Source: Citricoccus sp. CH26A (GTDB lineage: Bacteria > Actinomycetota > Actinomycetes > Actinomycetales > Micrococcaceae). From it: 40,849 nucleotides of DNA. The DNA lies in NCBI RefSeq assembly GCF_000224415.1, contig NZ_AFXQ01000025.1:1-40849 (forward strand), in the 5' to 3' direction. The notes beneath the pieces are model-generated. The model saw nothing but the letters and a program-made list of their open reading frames with translations. It was not told the origin of the DNA and did not search any database. The position numbers and the translations under genes are program-made. Positions 17,039 to 25,318 of the stretch are shown in pieces; position 1 is the stretch's first letter, and each line of letters opens with the position of its first letter.

Positions 17039-17260
17039 TTACTTGTAGCGGTACACGATTCGACCCCGGTTGAGGTCGTAGGGGCTAAGCTCAACGACGA
17101 CCCGGTCCTCGGGGAGGATCCGGATGTAGTGCTGACGCATCTTTCCCGAGATCGTGGCCAGAACGACGTGCTCGTTCTGCAGGCGGACGCGGAACATCGC
17201 ATTCGGCAATGCCTCGCTGACCGTGCCCTCGACCTCGATGACACCTTCCTTCTTAGCCAT
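17039..17260 (-). CDS. infA: Translation initiation factor IF-1
   Basis: IF-1 is a single OB-fold protein that blocks the A site during initiation. The 73-residue sequence begins [20 protein letters not shown] and contains [20 protein letters not shown] and [15 protein letters not shown], as in nearly all bacteria. The ATG at 17260 follows a GGAGG by two bases; an in-frame GTG nine bases earlier exists but homologues start at MAKK. A 190-bp spacer (17261-17450) after map contains an AT-richer stretch around 17380-17400 (CCATAGATTG on the minus strand) that might be an infA promoter, but no convincing minus-35 is seen. Confidence 0.97.
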   Translation of the reverse strand: MAKKEGVIEVEGTVSEALPNAMFRVRLQNEHVVLATISGKMRQHYIRILPEDRVVVELSPYDLNRGRIVYRYK

Positions 17261-17450
17261 GTCCTCCACTTACGTTGTGCCCGCTCCCCGCAACCGGTGA
17301 CACGGGGCCACGGCGGCGAGAGGACGGACGGGGATGTTTCCAATTGCCCGATCGGGGCGTGGACACGCACCGTAGAGACAACCAGCAATCTATGGTACTG
17401 GCTTTGGGGAAGGAAGGGAAATCAGCAGGCCAAGGGGAGGAATCTACCGG

Positions 17451-18293
17451 TCACTCGCCGAGGGGCACCGGAACCACGCCGTGCGCGGCCAGACCCGCCG
17501 CGCCGCCGTCGGGCTCGGTGAGGACCCAGATGCCGCCGCGGTGGCGAGCCACCGAGTGCTCCCACTGGCTGGCGCGCGCGCCGTCCCGGGTGACGACCGT
17601 CCAGTCGTCCTCCAGCACGTCCGTCTCGAGCGAACCGCGCACCAGCATGGGCTCGATCGCCAGGCACAGGCCCGGCTTGACCTTCGGCCCGCGGTGCTTC
17701 GAGCGGTAGTTGAGCACGTCCGGGGCCTGGTGCATGGCGGTGCCGATGCCGTGGCCCACGTAGTCCTGCAGGATGCCCAGCGGGGCACCCGGCTGCGAGC
17801 TGACGAAGTCGTCGATCGCGTCCCCGATGTCCCCCACGTACTTGGCCGTGGCCAGGGCCGCGATGCCCACCCACAGCGCCTGGCGGGTGATCCCGGAGAG
17901 GCGCTCGTCCTCGGGATCGGCGGTCCCGGCCGCCGAACTGCCCAGGATGACCGTCCGCGCGGAGTCAGAGTGCCAGCCGTCGATGATGCAGCCGCCGTCG
18001 ATCTTCAGCACGTCCCCGGCCTGCAGCACCCGGTCGCCCGGGATCCCGTGCACCACCTCCTCGTTCACCGAGGCGCAGATGGTCGCCGGGTAGCCGTAGT
18101 AGCCCAGGAAGTTCGGCGTCGCGCCGGCCTCGGCCAGGACCCCGGCGAAGACGGCGTCCACGGCGGCCGTGGTCGTCCCGGGGACGGCGGCGGCGACGGC
18201 GGCGTCCAGGGCCCGGTGCAGGACCAGTCCCGCGCGGTGCATGGTCTGCATCTGCGGGACGGTCTTCAGCTCGACCTGGCGGCGGTTCAGCAT
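17451..18293 (-). CDS. map: Type I methionine aminopeptidase
   Basis: MetAP removes the initiator methionine from new proteins. The five metal ligands are visible in the 280-residue frame: Asp99 and Asp110 in KIDGGCIIDGWHSDSART, His181 in YVGHGIGTAMHQAPDVL, Glu214 in LAIEPML, and Glu245 in ASQWEHSVA. His82 in EEVVHGIPG is the usual substrate-contact residue. I chose the ATG at 18293 (MLNRRQVELK), ten bases after the adk stop; the longer frame would run back into adk. There is no zinc-finger or proline-rich N-terminal extension, so this is the short type Ia form. Co-transcription with secY and adk is the common actinobacterial arrangement. Confidence 0.96.
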   Translation of the reverse strand: MLNRRQVELKTVPQMQTMHRAGLVLHRALDAAVAAAVPGTTTAAVDAVFAGVLAEAGATPNFLGYYGYPATICASVNEEVVHGIPGDRVLQAGDVLKIDGGCIIDGWHSDSARTVILGSSAAGTADPEDERLSGITRQALWVGIAALATAKYVGDIGDAIDDFVSSQPGAPLGILQDYVGHGIGTAMHQAPDVLNYRSKHRGPKVKPGLCLAIEPMLVRGSLETDVLEDDWTVVTRDGARASQWEHSVARHRGGIWVLTEPDGGAAGLAAHGVVPVPLGE

Positions 18294-18303
18294 GGGTGGG
18301 CGC

Positions 18304-18933
18304 TCAGGACTCGGCGTCGCCGGCGTCGACCCTGGACACGGCCGGGATGCTGCCGGTGCGCTCACGCACGGAGTACACGGCCTGCAGCAGGCGCTCGGTG
18401 ACGTCGTCGATCTGGCCGGTGCCGTCCACGCGGGTGACGATGCCGCGGTCCGCGTAGGACTCGATCACGGCGGCGGTCTCCTCGTGGTACAGGTCCAGGC
18501 GGTGCTGGATGACCTCGGCGGTGTCGTCGGCGCGGCCCTCGACCTCCGCGCGGTGCAGCAGGCGGGTGACGAGCTCCTCGTCCGGGACGGTCAGTTCCAC
18601 GACCACCGCGAGCTCCTGGCCGGACTCGGCCAGCATCGCGTCCAGCGCCTTGACCTGGCCCGCGGTGCGGGGGTAGCCGTCGAGCAGGAAGCCGCGCTCG
18701 GCGTCCGAGTGCGTCAGGCGGTCCGCCACCATGCGGTTCGTGACGTCGTCCGGGACGAAGTCACCGTTGTCGATGAAGACCTTGGCCTCCTTGCCGAGGT
18801 CCGTCATCTCCTTGACGTTGTACCGGAAGATGTCGCCCGTGGAGATGGCCACGATGCCGAGCTTGTCCGCGATGCGAGCGGCCTGCGTGCCCTTGCCGGA
18901 CCCGGGAGGGCCCATGATCAGCATTCGGGTCAT
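18304..18933 (-). CDS. adk: Adenylate kinase
   Basis: Adk balances ATP, ADP and AMP. The 209-residue protein has the P-loop GPPGSGKGTQA (8-18), the AMP-binding DGYPRTAGQ (85-93), and a short LID region (LLHRAEVEGRADDTAEVI, about 125-142) without the zinc or extended LID of long adenylate kinases, as in mycobacteria. A C-terminal extension after about residue 185 (GSIPAVSRVDAGDAES) is extra. AAGGAA lies six bases before the ATG. The gene lies about 100 bp after secY and ten bases before map. Confidence 0.96.
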   Translation of the reverse strand: MTRMLIMGPPGSGKGTQAARIADKLGIVAISTGDIFRYNVKEMTDLGKEAKVFIDNGDFVPDDVTNRMVADRLTHSDAERGFLLDGYPRTAGQVKALDAMLAESGQELAVVVELTVPDEELVTRLLHRAEVEGRADDTAEVIQHRLDLYHEETAAVIESYADRGIVTRVDGTGQIDDVTERLLQAVYSVRERTGSIPAVSRVDAGDAES

Positions 18934-19032
18934 GGTGGTTCCTTACTGTCGATACGGAGGATCGGATCCGGACGGATCGCGGCTCAGTTTCCTTCAGGGA
19001 AGGACGGATGGGGTCACGGGGAATGCTACCTG

Positions 19033-20340
19033 CTAGCGCAGCAGCCCCTCGTAGTTGTGTTGCTCCATCTGTGCATTGATCTGCTTGATGGTCTGCAGGG
19101 CCACGCCCACCATGATGAGGATGGAGATCCCCCCGAACGGGAAGTTCTGGTCCGCGTTGATCAGCACGAACGCGATCATGGGGATCATCGCCAGCACGCC
19201 CAGGTAGAGGGCGCCCGGGAAGGTGATGCGGCTGATGACGTACTCGAGGTACCTCTCGGTCGGCCGGCCGGCGCGGACGCCGGGGATGAAGCCGCCGTAC
19301 TTCTTCATGTTGTCGCTGATCTCCACCGGGTTGAACGTGATCGTCACGTAGAAGTACGTGAACCCGATGGTGAGCAGGAAGAACAGCGTCATGTAGACCG
19401 GGTGGGATCCGGTGCCGAAGTACTCGGAGAGGAAGATGACCCACTGCGGCGGCGGAGTGCCGTCCTGCGGGGTGTTGAACTGGATGAGGATGCCCGGGAG
19501 CATCATGATCGAGGACGCGAAGATGACGGGGATGACGCCGGCCATGTTCACCTTGATCGGGATGTACGTGGTGGTGCCGCCCACCGTGCGCCGGCCGATC
19601 TGGCGCTTGGCGTACTGCACCGGGATCCTGCGCTGGGACTCCTCCACGAACACCACGGCCATGATGGTCAGCAGCCCGACGACCAGCACGATGCCGAAGA
19701 CCCGCCAGCCCTGGGTGGTCCAGATCTGGCCCAGGCCGGCCGGGAAGCCGGCGGCGATGGACAGGAAGATCAGCAGGGACATGCCGTTGCCGACGCCCTT
19801 CTCGGTGATCAGCTCACCCAGCCACATGATGACGATCGTGCCGGTGGTCAGGGTGACGATCAGCAGCAACACGGTCCACAGGTTGTCGTCCGGGACGATC
19901 GGCAGGTTGCAGCCGAGCAGCGCGCCCGTGCGGGCCAGGGAGGCGATCGTGGTGGCGTTGAGCAGGCCGAGGGCGATGGTCAGGTACCGGGTGTACTGGG
20001 TCAGCTTGGACTGCCCCTGCGCACCCTCCTTCTGCAGTTCCTCGAAGCGCGGGATGACCACGCGCAGCAACTGCACGATGATCGCCGCGGTGATGTACGG
20101 CATGATGCCCAGCGCGAAGATGGAGACCTGCAGCATGGCGCCGCCGGAGAACATGTTCACGAACGAGTACAGCCCACCGGAGGTGTTGCCCTGGTCCAGG
20201 CACACCTGGACCGCGCCGTAGTCCACCCCGGGTGCCGGGACGAACGCGCCCAGCCGGTAGATGACGATGATCCCGAGGGTGAACCAGATCTTTCGCCGCA
20301 GGTCGGGCGTCCGGAAAACCCGGGCAATCGCGCTGAACAA
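19033..20340 (-). CDS. secY: Preprotein translocase subunit SecY
   Basis: SecY is the channel of the Sec translocase. The 435-residue protein has ten hydrophobic segments. Recognisable parts are FRTPDLRRKIWFTLGIIVIY at the N-terminus, the plug-region ALGIMPYITAAIIVQLL, and MKKYGGFIPGVRAGRPTERY before helix nine. I chose the TTG at 20340 because AGGAGG lies four bases upstream and the protein then begins at the usual place (FSAIARVF); the longer frame adds a His-rich leader. secY is separated from rplO by a strong nested hairpin and probably has its own promoter, as in several actinobacteria. Confidence 0.96.
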   Translation of the reverse strand: MFSAIARVFRTPDLRRKIWFTLGIIVIYRLGAFVPAPGVDYGAVQVCLDQGNTSGGLYSFVNMFSGGAMLQVSIFALGIMPYITAAIIVQLLRVVIPRFEELQKEGAQGQSKLTQYTRYLTIALGLLNATTIASLARTGALLGCNLPIVPDDNLWTVLLLIVTLTTGTIVIMWLGELITEKGVGNGMSLLIFLSIAAGFPAGLGQIWTTQGWRVFGIVLVVGLLTIMAVVFVEESQRRIPVQYAKRQIGRRTVGGTTTYIPIKVNMAGVIPVIFASSIMMLPGILIQFNTPQDGTPPPQWVIFLSEYFGTGSHPVYMTLFFLLTIGFTYFYVTITFNPVEISDNMKKYGGFIPGVRAGRPTERYLEYVISRITFPGALYLGVLAMIPMIAFVLINADQNFPFGGISILIMVGVALQTIKQINAQMEQHNYEGLLR

Positions 20341-20403
20341 GCGTCCTCCTGGAAGTGGGGTGGTGGCGTGGTGGTGCCGGGAAGCGGCACGGACCACTGG
20401 GCG

Positions 20404-20409
20404 AGTCTA
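20404..20409 (-). promoter_or_regulatory. Possible minus-10 element of secY promoter
   Basis: TAGACT on the minus strand (20404-20409) lies just after the rplO terminator hairpin and about 64 bases before the secY start. The same hexamer occurs in the tuf promoter. No good minus-35 is visible, since the expected position falls within the hairpin stem. Confidence 0.35.
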
Positions 20410-20417
20410 TCGGACAC

Positions 20418-20483
20418 AGGACGGCCCCCGTGCCGCAGTCCCCACCGAAAGCACGGTGGCGACAGCGGCCCGGGGGCCGTCCT
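20418..20483 (-). terminator. Nested hairpin terminator between rplO and secY
   Basis: The outer stem is AGGACGGCCCCCG (20418-20430) with CGGGGGCCGTCCT (20471-20483), 13 perfect pairs. An inner stem CCACCG/CGGTGG (20442-20447 with 20454-20459) sits in the loop. It lies 20 bases after the rplO stop and should end the spc transcript, at least in part. No T-run follows. Confidence 0.8.
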
Positions 20484-20502
20484 CGGTACTGATCAGGACT
20501 GG

Positions 20503-20960
20503 TCAGAGGGTCTCGGTGGACCCGCCGGCAGCAGAGATCTTCTCGGTCGCGGACGAGGAGAAGGCGTTGGCCTTCACGTTCACGGCCACGGTGATCTCGC
20601 CGGTCCCGAGGACCTTCACCGGCTGGTTCTTGCGGACCAGGCCCTTGGCGACCAGGTCGTCCACGGTCACGTCGCCGCCGGCCGGGAAGTGCTCCGACAG
20701 CTTGTCCAGGTTCACGACCTGGAACTCGACCTTGAACGGGTTCTTGAAGCCGCGCAGCTTCGGCAGGCGCATCTGCAGCGGCAGCTGGCCGCCTTCGAAG
20801 CCGGCCTTCACCTGGTAGCGCGCCTTGGTGCCCTTGGTACCGCGACCGGCGGTCTTGCCCTTGGACGCCTCACCACGACCAACGCGGGTCTTGGCGGTCT
20901 TGGCGCCGGGGCCGGCCGCAGGTCGTGGACCTTGATGGCGTTCTGGATCTCGTCAGGCAT
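20503..20960 (-). pseudogene. rplO: 50S ribosomal protein L15 (uL15) gene with apparent 1-bp deletion
   Basis: L15 is a late-assembly protein of the 50S subunit. From ATG 20960 the frame reads [18 protein letters not shown] and then shifts. From 20904 onwards the correct L15 sequence resumes in another frame ([20 protein letters not shown], then [20 protein letters not shown]) to the stop at 20503. One G is missing around 20905-20907, where the expected codon GGC between CCG and GCC reads GC. Restoring it gives a normal 152-residue protein. Without it, only the frame from the GTG at 20811 (102 residues) is open. L15 loss is very costly, so a sequencing or assembly error is the most likely cause. 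The start overlaps the rpmD stop by eight bases. Confidence 0.9.
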
Positions 20961-21192
20961 TGTTGACCTCCTCAACCGTCACCAGGTGCGGCACGGTGTT
21001 GACCATGCCCACGGTGACCTGGTCGGCCTTGCGGGTGACCGTGTGGCCGATCCGCTTCAGGCCCAGGGACCGCAGGGTGTCCCGCTGGTTCTGCTTTCCG
21101 CCGATGACGGACTTCACCTGGGTGATCGCGAGCGTCGCGTCGCTGACCACCACGTTCTTACGGGTGCTTCCGTTGTTGGTGTTCTCAGCCAT
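20953..21192 (-). CDS. rpmD: 50S ribosomal protein L30 (uL30)
   Basis: L30 is a small peripheral 50S protein. The 79-residue frame from ATG 21192 has a 12-residue variable leader and then the single-domain core [20 protein letters not shown] and [20 protein letters not shown], ending [13 protein letters not shown]. The longer open frame upstream lies inside rpsE and is Arg/Pro-rich nonsense. The gene overlaps the end of rpsE by eight bases and the start of rplO by eight bases, so the three are likely translationally coupled. Confidence 0.95.
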   Translation of the reverse strand: MAENTNNGSTRKNVVVSDATLAITQVKSVIGGKQNQRDTLRSLGLKRIGHTVTRKADQVTVGMVNTVPHLVTVEEVNNA

Positions 21193-21967
21193 TCGCCGCC
21201 ACACCTGCCTTCTTCTTCGCACGGTCCTGCTCCATGGTGCGGAGCATGGCGTGGGGAGCGACCTCGTCCAGGGACTTGCCACGACGGGCAGCCACGGCCT
21301 GGGGCTCCTCAAGCCTCTTGAGGGCGTCGACGGTACCGCGCACGATGTTGATCACGTTCGAGGAACCCATCGACTTGGACAGCACGTCGTGGACACCGGC
21401 GCACTCCAGCACGGCGCGCACCGGACCACCGGCGATCACGCCGGTACCCGGGGAGGCCGGACGCAGCAGCACGACGCCGGCGGCGTCCTCACCCTGCACC
21501 AGGTGCGGGATGGTGGAGCCGACGCGCGGGACGCGGAAGAAGTTCTTCTTGGCCTCTTCCACGCCCTTGGAGATGGCCGCGGGAACTTCCTTGGCCTTGC
21601 CGTAGCCGACGCCGACCATGCCGTCGCCGTCGCCGACGACCACCAGGGCGGTGAAGGAGAACCGGCGGCCGCCCTTGACGACCTTGGAGACGCGGTTGAT
21701 GTTCACGACGCGCTCGAGGAACTTGTCCCGGTCGTCATCGCGTCCACCGCGGCCACCGCGGTCGTCACGACCGCCACGGCCGCCCCGACCACCACGGTCG
21801 TTGCCGCCGCGACCACCGCGGTCGTTGCGGTCGGAACCGCGACCACCGCGGCCGGCCTCGGTCGACTGGCTCGCCGAACCGGCAGAGGTCTCCGAGACGG
21901 TGCCGGCGGCAGTGTTCTCAGTGCTTTCGGTCACCTGAGTGCCCTTCTCGTTGTTGGTCTCGCTCAC
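21185..21967 (-). CDS. rpsE: 30S ribosomal protein S5 (uS5) with RGG-rich N-terminal extension
   Basis: S5 supports decoding fidelity and the mRNA helicase site at the entry channel. The conserved part begins near residue 80 ([20 protein letters not shown]) and continues with [35 protein letters not shown] and [18 protein letters not shown]. The first ~80 residues are extra: an acidic Ser/Thr/Glu part, then repeated Arg-Gly-Gly and Asp-Arg-Gly-Gly units (about residues 39-78). E. coli S5 has 166 residues and lacks this; other Micrococcaceae have shorter versions. The start is GTG at 21967 in a GTGA overlap with the rplR stop. Confidence 0.96.
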   Translation of the reverse strand: MSETNNEKGTQVTESTENTAAGTVSETSAGSASQSTEAGRGGRGSDRNDRGGRGGNDRGGRGGRGGRDDRGGRGGRDDDRDKFLERVVNINRVSKVVKGGRRFSFTALVVVGDGDGMVGVGYGKAKEVPAAISKGVEEAKKNFFRVPRVGSTIPHLVQGEDAAGVVLLRPASPGTGVIAGGPVRAVLECAGVHDVLSKSMGSSNVINIVRGTVDALKRLEEPQAVAARRGKSLDEVAPHAMLRTMEQDRAKKKAGVAANG

Positions 21968-22338
21968 AGCTGCAGCCCACCTTCCCGGGCGCCGTCGGCG
22001 ACGGCGGCCACGCGGCCGTGGTACTTGTTGCCGCCGCGGTCGAACACGACGGCCTCAATGCCGGCAGCCTTGGCGCGCTCGGCAACGAGCTCGCCGACGC
22101 GCTTGGCCTTGGCGGACTTGTCGCCCTCGAGGGCGCGCACGTCGGCCTCCATGGTGGAGGCAGAGGCCAGGGTGACGCCGCGGGTGTCGTCCACGAGCTG
22201 CACGAACATGTGCCGTGCGGAGCGGTTGACGACCAGGCGCGGACGCACGGCGGTGCCGGAGATCCGCTTGCGGACGCGGAGGTGGCGGCGGGTACGGGAG
22301 ACGTACTTGCCCTTGCCCTTCACTTTCAGCGTGGACAT
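21964..22338 (-). CDS. rplR: 50S ribosomal protein L18 (uL18)
   Basis: L18 binds 5S rRNA together with L5 and anchors it to the central protuberance. The 124-residue sequence has a basic N-terminus ([20 protein letters not shown]), the [20 protein letters not shown] strand region and the C-terminal [20 protein letters not shown]. The start ATG (22338) overlaps the rplF stop by one base, and its own stop overlaps the rpsE GTG start, so L6, L18 and S5 are tightly coupled. Confidence 0.97.
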   Translation of the reverse strand: MSTLKVKGKGKYVSRTRRHLRVRKRISGTAVRPRLVVNRSARHMFVQLVDDTRGVTLASASTMEADVRALEGDKSAKAKRVGELVAERAKAAGIEAVVFDRGGNKYHGRVAAVADGAREGGLQL

Positions 22339-22871
22339 TACTTACCTGCCTTTCCGGCCTTGCGGCGGATAACCTCGCCGGCGTAACGCACACCCTTGCC
22401 CTTGTACGGGTCGGGCTTGCGCAGCTTGCGGATGTTCGCGGCGGTCTCGCCGACGCGCTGCTTGTCGATGCCGGACACGGTCACCTTGTTGCCCTCGACC
22501 TTGAAGGCGATGCCTTCGGGGGCCTTGACGGGAACGGGGTGCGAGTAACCCAGGGCGAACTCGAGGTCCGAGCCCTTGGCCAGCACGCGGTAACCGGTGC
22601 CGATGACCTCCAGCTGCTTCTCGTAGCCGTTGGTCACCCCCACGATCATGTTGTCGATGAGGGTACGGGTCAGTCCGTGCAGGGACCGGGACTCGCGCTC
22701 GTCGTTCGGGCGGGTCACCGTCAGGGTGCCCTCCTCGAGGGAGACCTCGATGGGGGTGGCCACCTGGTGGCTCAGTTCACCCTTCGGGCCCTTGACGGAC
22801 ACGGTCGCGCCGTCGATGGTGACATCGACGCCGGACGGCACGGTGATCGGAAGACGTCCAATACGTGACAT
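22338..22871 (-). CDS. rplF: 50S ribosomal protein L6 (uL6)
   Basis: L6 sits near the sarcin-ricin loop and the factor-binding site. The 177-residue protein shows [20 protein letters not shown], the first RNA-recognition-like repeat, and the C-terminal signature [25 protein letters not shown] lies about ten bases before the ATG. It follows rpsH by 28 bp and overlaps rplR by one base. Confidence 0.97.
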   Translation of the reverse strand: MSRIGRLPITVPSGVDVTIDGATVSVKGPKGELSHQVATPIEVSLEEGTLTVTRPNDERESRSLHGLTRTLIDNMIVGVTNGYEKQLEVIGTGYRVLAKGSDLEFALGYSHPVPVKAPEGIAFKVEGNKVTVSGIDKQRVGETAANIRKLRKPDPYKGKGVRYAGEVIRRKAGKAGK

Positions 22872-22899
22872 GCTGTTCTACCTTTCTTCCGTCTGCCGT

Positions 22900-23298
22900 T
22901 TACCAGACGTAGGCGAGGACTTCCCCACCCACGCCCTTCTTGGCTGCCTGACGGTCGGTGAGCAGACCGGAGGAGGTGGACAGGATGGCGATACCCAGGC
23001 CGCCCAGCACGTGCGGGAGGTTGGTGGACTTGGCGTACACGCGCAGACCGGGCTTGGAGATGCGGCGCAGGCCGGCGATGGCCCGCTCGCGCTGAGGACC
23101 GAACTTCAGCTCGATGACGAGCTTCTTGCCCACCTGGGCGTCCTCTTCCTTGTAGTCGGCGATGTAGCCCTCGGCCTTGAGGATGTCGGCGACGCGGATC
23201 TTCAGCTTGGAAGACGGCATCTCGACGGAGTCGTGGTAGGCCGAGTTGGCGTTGCGCAGACGCGTGAGCATGTCTGCGACAGGATCTGTCATGGTCAT
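22900..23298 (-). CDS. rpsH: 30S ribosomal protein S8 (uS8)
   Basis: S8 binds the central domain of 16S rRNA and in E. coli represses the spc operon. The 132-residue protein has [20 protein letters not shown], the central [20 protein letters not shown] and the C-terminal [20 protein letters not shown] with the STSSG motif at the RNA-binding site. It follows rplE directly, with only a 71-bp spacer. In E. coli and many actinobacteria rpsN (S14) lies here; it is absent. Confidence 0.97.
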   Translation of the reverse strand: MTMTDPVADMLTRLRNANSAYHDSVEMPSSKLKIRVADILKAEGYIADYKEEDAQVGKKLVIELKFGPQRERAIAGLRRISKPGLRVYAKSTNLPHVLGGLGIAILSTSSGLLTDRQAAKKGVGGEVLAYVW

Positions 23299-23369
23299 GT
23301 GGGCTTCGTGCCCTTCCTCGTCACGGTTTCCCTTCCCGGTTCACCGGTGGGGACCTGCGACGTAGATAC

Positions 23370-23966
23370 TTACTTCTTGTCGGTCGTCTGGAACGGGAAG
23401 CCGAGCGCCTTGAGCAGCGCGCGTCCTTCGTCGTCGTTCTTGGCGGTGGTCACCACGGTGATGTCCATGCCGCGCACGCGGTCGATCTTGTCCTGGTCGA
23501 TCTCGTGGAAGACCGACTGCTCAGACAGGCCGAAGGTGTAGTTGCCGTTGCCGTCGAACTGCTTCGGGCTCAGGCCGCGGAAGTCACGGATGCGCGGCAG
23601 CGCGAAGGTGACGAGGCGGTCCAGGAACTCCCACATGCGGTCCCCGCGCAGCGTGGCGTGGGTGCCGATGGGCATGCCCTCGCGCAGCTTGAACTGGGCG
23701 ATCGACTTGCGGGCCTTGGTGACCTGCGGCTTCTGGCCGGTGATCAGGGTCAGGTCGCGGATCGCGCCGTCGATGATCTTCGAGTCCTTCGCGGCCTCGC
23801 CGACGCCCATGTTCACGACGACCTTGACCAGGCCGGGGACCTGCATGACGTTGCCGTACTGGAACTCGGACTGCAGGGCAGCCTTGATCTCCTCGCGGTA
23901 CTTCGTCTTCAGGCGCGGGGTCACCGTCGGGGCAGCGGTGGTGTCTGCAGTCTGCACCTCAGTCAT
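23370..23966 (-). CDS. rplE: 50S ribosomal protein L5 (uL5)
   Basis: L5 binds 5S rRNA and contacts P-site tRNA. The 198-residue protein has a short acidic leader and then [60 protein letters not shown] and the C-terminal [21 protein letters not shown] chose ATG 23966, five bases after AAGGAG and overlapping the rplX stop by one base; a GTG one codon earlier is also possible. The next gene is rpsH, with no rpsN between. Confidence 0.97.
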   Translation of the reverse strand: MTEVQTADTTAAPTVTPRLKTKYREEIKAALQSEFQYGNVMQVPGLVKVVVNMGVGEAAKDSKIIDGAIRDLTLITGQKPQVTKARKSIAQFKLREGMPIGTHATLRGDRMWEFLDRLVTFALPRIRDFRGLSPKQFDGNGNYTFGLSEQSVFHEIDQDKIDRVRGMDITVVTTAKNDDEGRALLKALGFPFQTTDKK

Positions 23967-24307
23967 CACAGCTCCTTTCCGGAGGACTTGGCGAACCGGA
24001 CCTTGACGGTCTTGGTCTCGCCGTTCTTCTCCACGGTCTCGAAGCGGTAGCCCACGCGGGTCGGCTTCTTGGTCTCGGGATCCACGACGGCCACGTTGGA
24101 GATGTGGACCGGGGCCTCGACGACCTGCAGGCCGCCTTCGGTGGAACCCTGGTTGTTCTGGCCGGCACGCAGGTGCTTGGTGACGCGGTTCACGCCCTCC
24201 ACGAGCACGCGGTCACGGGACGGGAAGACCCGCAGGACCTTGCCCTGCTTGCCCTTGTCCTTGCCGGCGATGATCTGGACGAGATCGTCCTTCTTGATCT
24301 TTGCCAT
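23966..24307 (-). CDS. rplX: 50S ribosomal protein L24 (uL24)
   Basis: L24 starts 50S assembly and lines the outer tunnel exit. The 113-residue sequence contains the KOW motif [20 protein letters not shown] (about 15-34), [17 protein letters not shown] and [20 protein letters not shown]. The tail matches actinobacterial L24. It begins five bases after the rplN stop and overlaps rplE by one base. Confidence 0.97.
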   Translation of the reverse strand: MAKIKKDDLVQIIAGKDKGKQGKVLRVFPSRDRVLVEGVNRVTKHLRAGQNNQGSTEGGLQVVEAPVHISNVAVVDPETKKPTRVGYRFETVEKNGETKTVKVRFAKSSGKEL

Positions 24308-24312
24308 GGTGG

Positions 24313-24681
24313 TCAGATCACCTCCGGTGCCAGCGACACGATCTTCATGAACTTCTTGTCGCGCAGCTCGCGGCCCACGGGGCCGAAGATGCGGGTGCCG
24401 CGCGGTTCGCCGTCGGTCTTGAGGATGACGGCGGCGTTCTCGTCGAACTTGATGTAGGAACCGTCGGGACGACGGCGCTCCTTCTTGGTCCGGACGATGA
24501 CCGCCTTGACGACGTCGCCCTTCTTGACGTTGCCGCCGGGAATGGCGTCCTTGACGGTGGCGACGATGGTGTCGCCGATGCCTGCGTAGCGGCGTCCGGA
24601 ACCACCGAGAACACGGATGGTCAAGATCTCCTTGGCACCGGTGTTGTCGGCGACCTTGAGCCGCGACTCCTGCTGAATCAC
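24313..24681 (-). CDS. rplN: 50S ribosomal protein L14 (uL14)
   Basis: L14 forms an intersubunit bridge and binds the silencing factor RsfS in many bacteria. The 122-residue sequence starts with GTG ([20 protein letters not shown] follows) and carries the family signature [20 protein letters not shown] and the C-terminal [20 protein letters not shown]. It is the first gene of the spc cluster here and is separated from rpsQ by a 334-bp gap holding a terminator, so it must have its own promoter. Confidence 0.97.
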   Translation of the reverse strand: MIQQESRLKVADNTGAKEILTIRVLGGSGRRYAGIGDTIVATVKDAIPGGNVKKGDVVKAVIVRTKKERRRPDGSYIKFDENAAVILKTDGEPRGTRIFGPVGRELRDKKFMKIVSLAPEVI

Positions 24682-25015
24682 TAGTTACTCCTGTCGTCGC
24701 GCTGGTTCTCCCCCGATGCCGGGCGAGCCTTGCGGAACGGATATTTTGATCATCCCGGGCTGCTTACCCCTGCCCCTGGTGGCGGGTCCGCCGGACCTGT
24801 CCGTGCCGCTCCCCCGGTTCAGACGGGGAACGGTGGTTCCAGGACCCGCAGTCCGCAGGGCAAGGCCGAGGCGGCTGGTCGGGAGGTTTTTTGCGAAACC
24901 CTTGGCGCGCGGGGTGGATAGTCCCGCCAACAAGGGCGCACAGACATGTCATCCTAGCGCACGAGGGCCCCGGTCTGCTAATTGCAGTCCGGGGCCCTCG
25001 TGGCTGAAGCGTGCC
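24682..25015 (-). other. Gap between S10 and spc operons
   Basis: These 334 bases hold the S10-operon terminator (24960-25002) and then about 280 bases of leader or promoter region for rplN. A small frame (24685-24933, 82 codons) is Gly/Pro/Arg-rich and unlike any protein I know. The AT-richer stretches TTTTTTGCGAAACCC (near 24887-24901) and ATATTTTGAT (24741-24750) stand out in this GC-rich DNA. A TAGGAT (24951-24956 on the minus strand) directly after the terminator could be a minus-10, but no convincing minus-35 is seen. Confidence 0.5.
24960..25002 (-). terminator. Nested hairpin terminator after rpsQ (end of S10 operon)
   Basis: A perfect 14-bp stem pairs CACGAGGGCCCCGG (24960-24973) with CCGGGGCCCTCGTG (24989-25002). 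A short inner stem CTGC/GCAG (24975-24978 with 24984-24987) closes the loop TAATT. It starts 13 bases after the rpsQ stop. No T-run follows. Confidence 0.85.
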
Positions 25016-25318
25016 TTACTTGGCGCGCTCGATGACCTCGACCAGTCGCCACCGCTTGGTGGCGGAGAGCGGACGGGTCTCGGCGAGCAGCACGACGTCG
25101 CCGACGCCGGCGGTGTTCTGCTCGTCGTGGGCCTTGAGCTTCTTCGATGTACGCATGACCTTGCCGTACAGCGCGTGCTTCTTCAGGTCCTGGACCTCGA
25201 CGACGATGGTCTTGTCCATCTTGTCGGAGACCACGACGCCACGGAGGGACTTGCGGTAGCCGCGGGCGCTGGCCTCGGTCTGGGTGTTCGCAGACTCGGT
25301 GTTCGCGTTCTCGGTCAC
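25016..25318 (-). CDS. rpsQ: 30S ribosomal protein S17 (uS17)
   Basis: S17 is an OB-fold protein that binds the 5' domain of 16S rRNA. The 100-residue sequence has an acidic leader (about 18 residues) followed by [40 protein letters not shown] and [20 protein letters not shown]. The start is GTG at 25318, in a GTGA overlap with the rpmC stop. It is the last gene of the S10 transcript in this organism and is followed at once by the terminator hairpin. Confidence 0.97.
   Translation of the reverse strand: MTENANTESANTQTEASARGYRKSLRGVVVSDKMDKTIVVEVQDLKKHALYGKVMRTSKKLKAHDEQNTAGVGDVVLLAETRPLSATKRWRLVEVIERAK

Noticed and set aside
18169-21321. Very long plus-strand open frame opposite adk, secY and rplO
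   Set aside because: It is antisense to clear conserved genes, is rich in His, Asp, Gly and Arg as expected for the reverse of GC-rich coding DNA, and matches no family I know.
24685-24933. 82-codon minus-strand frame between rpsQ and rplN
   Set aside because: Gly/Pro/Arg-rich, ends just before rplN, no ribosome-binding site; more likely promoter and leader DNA.
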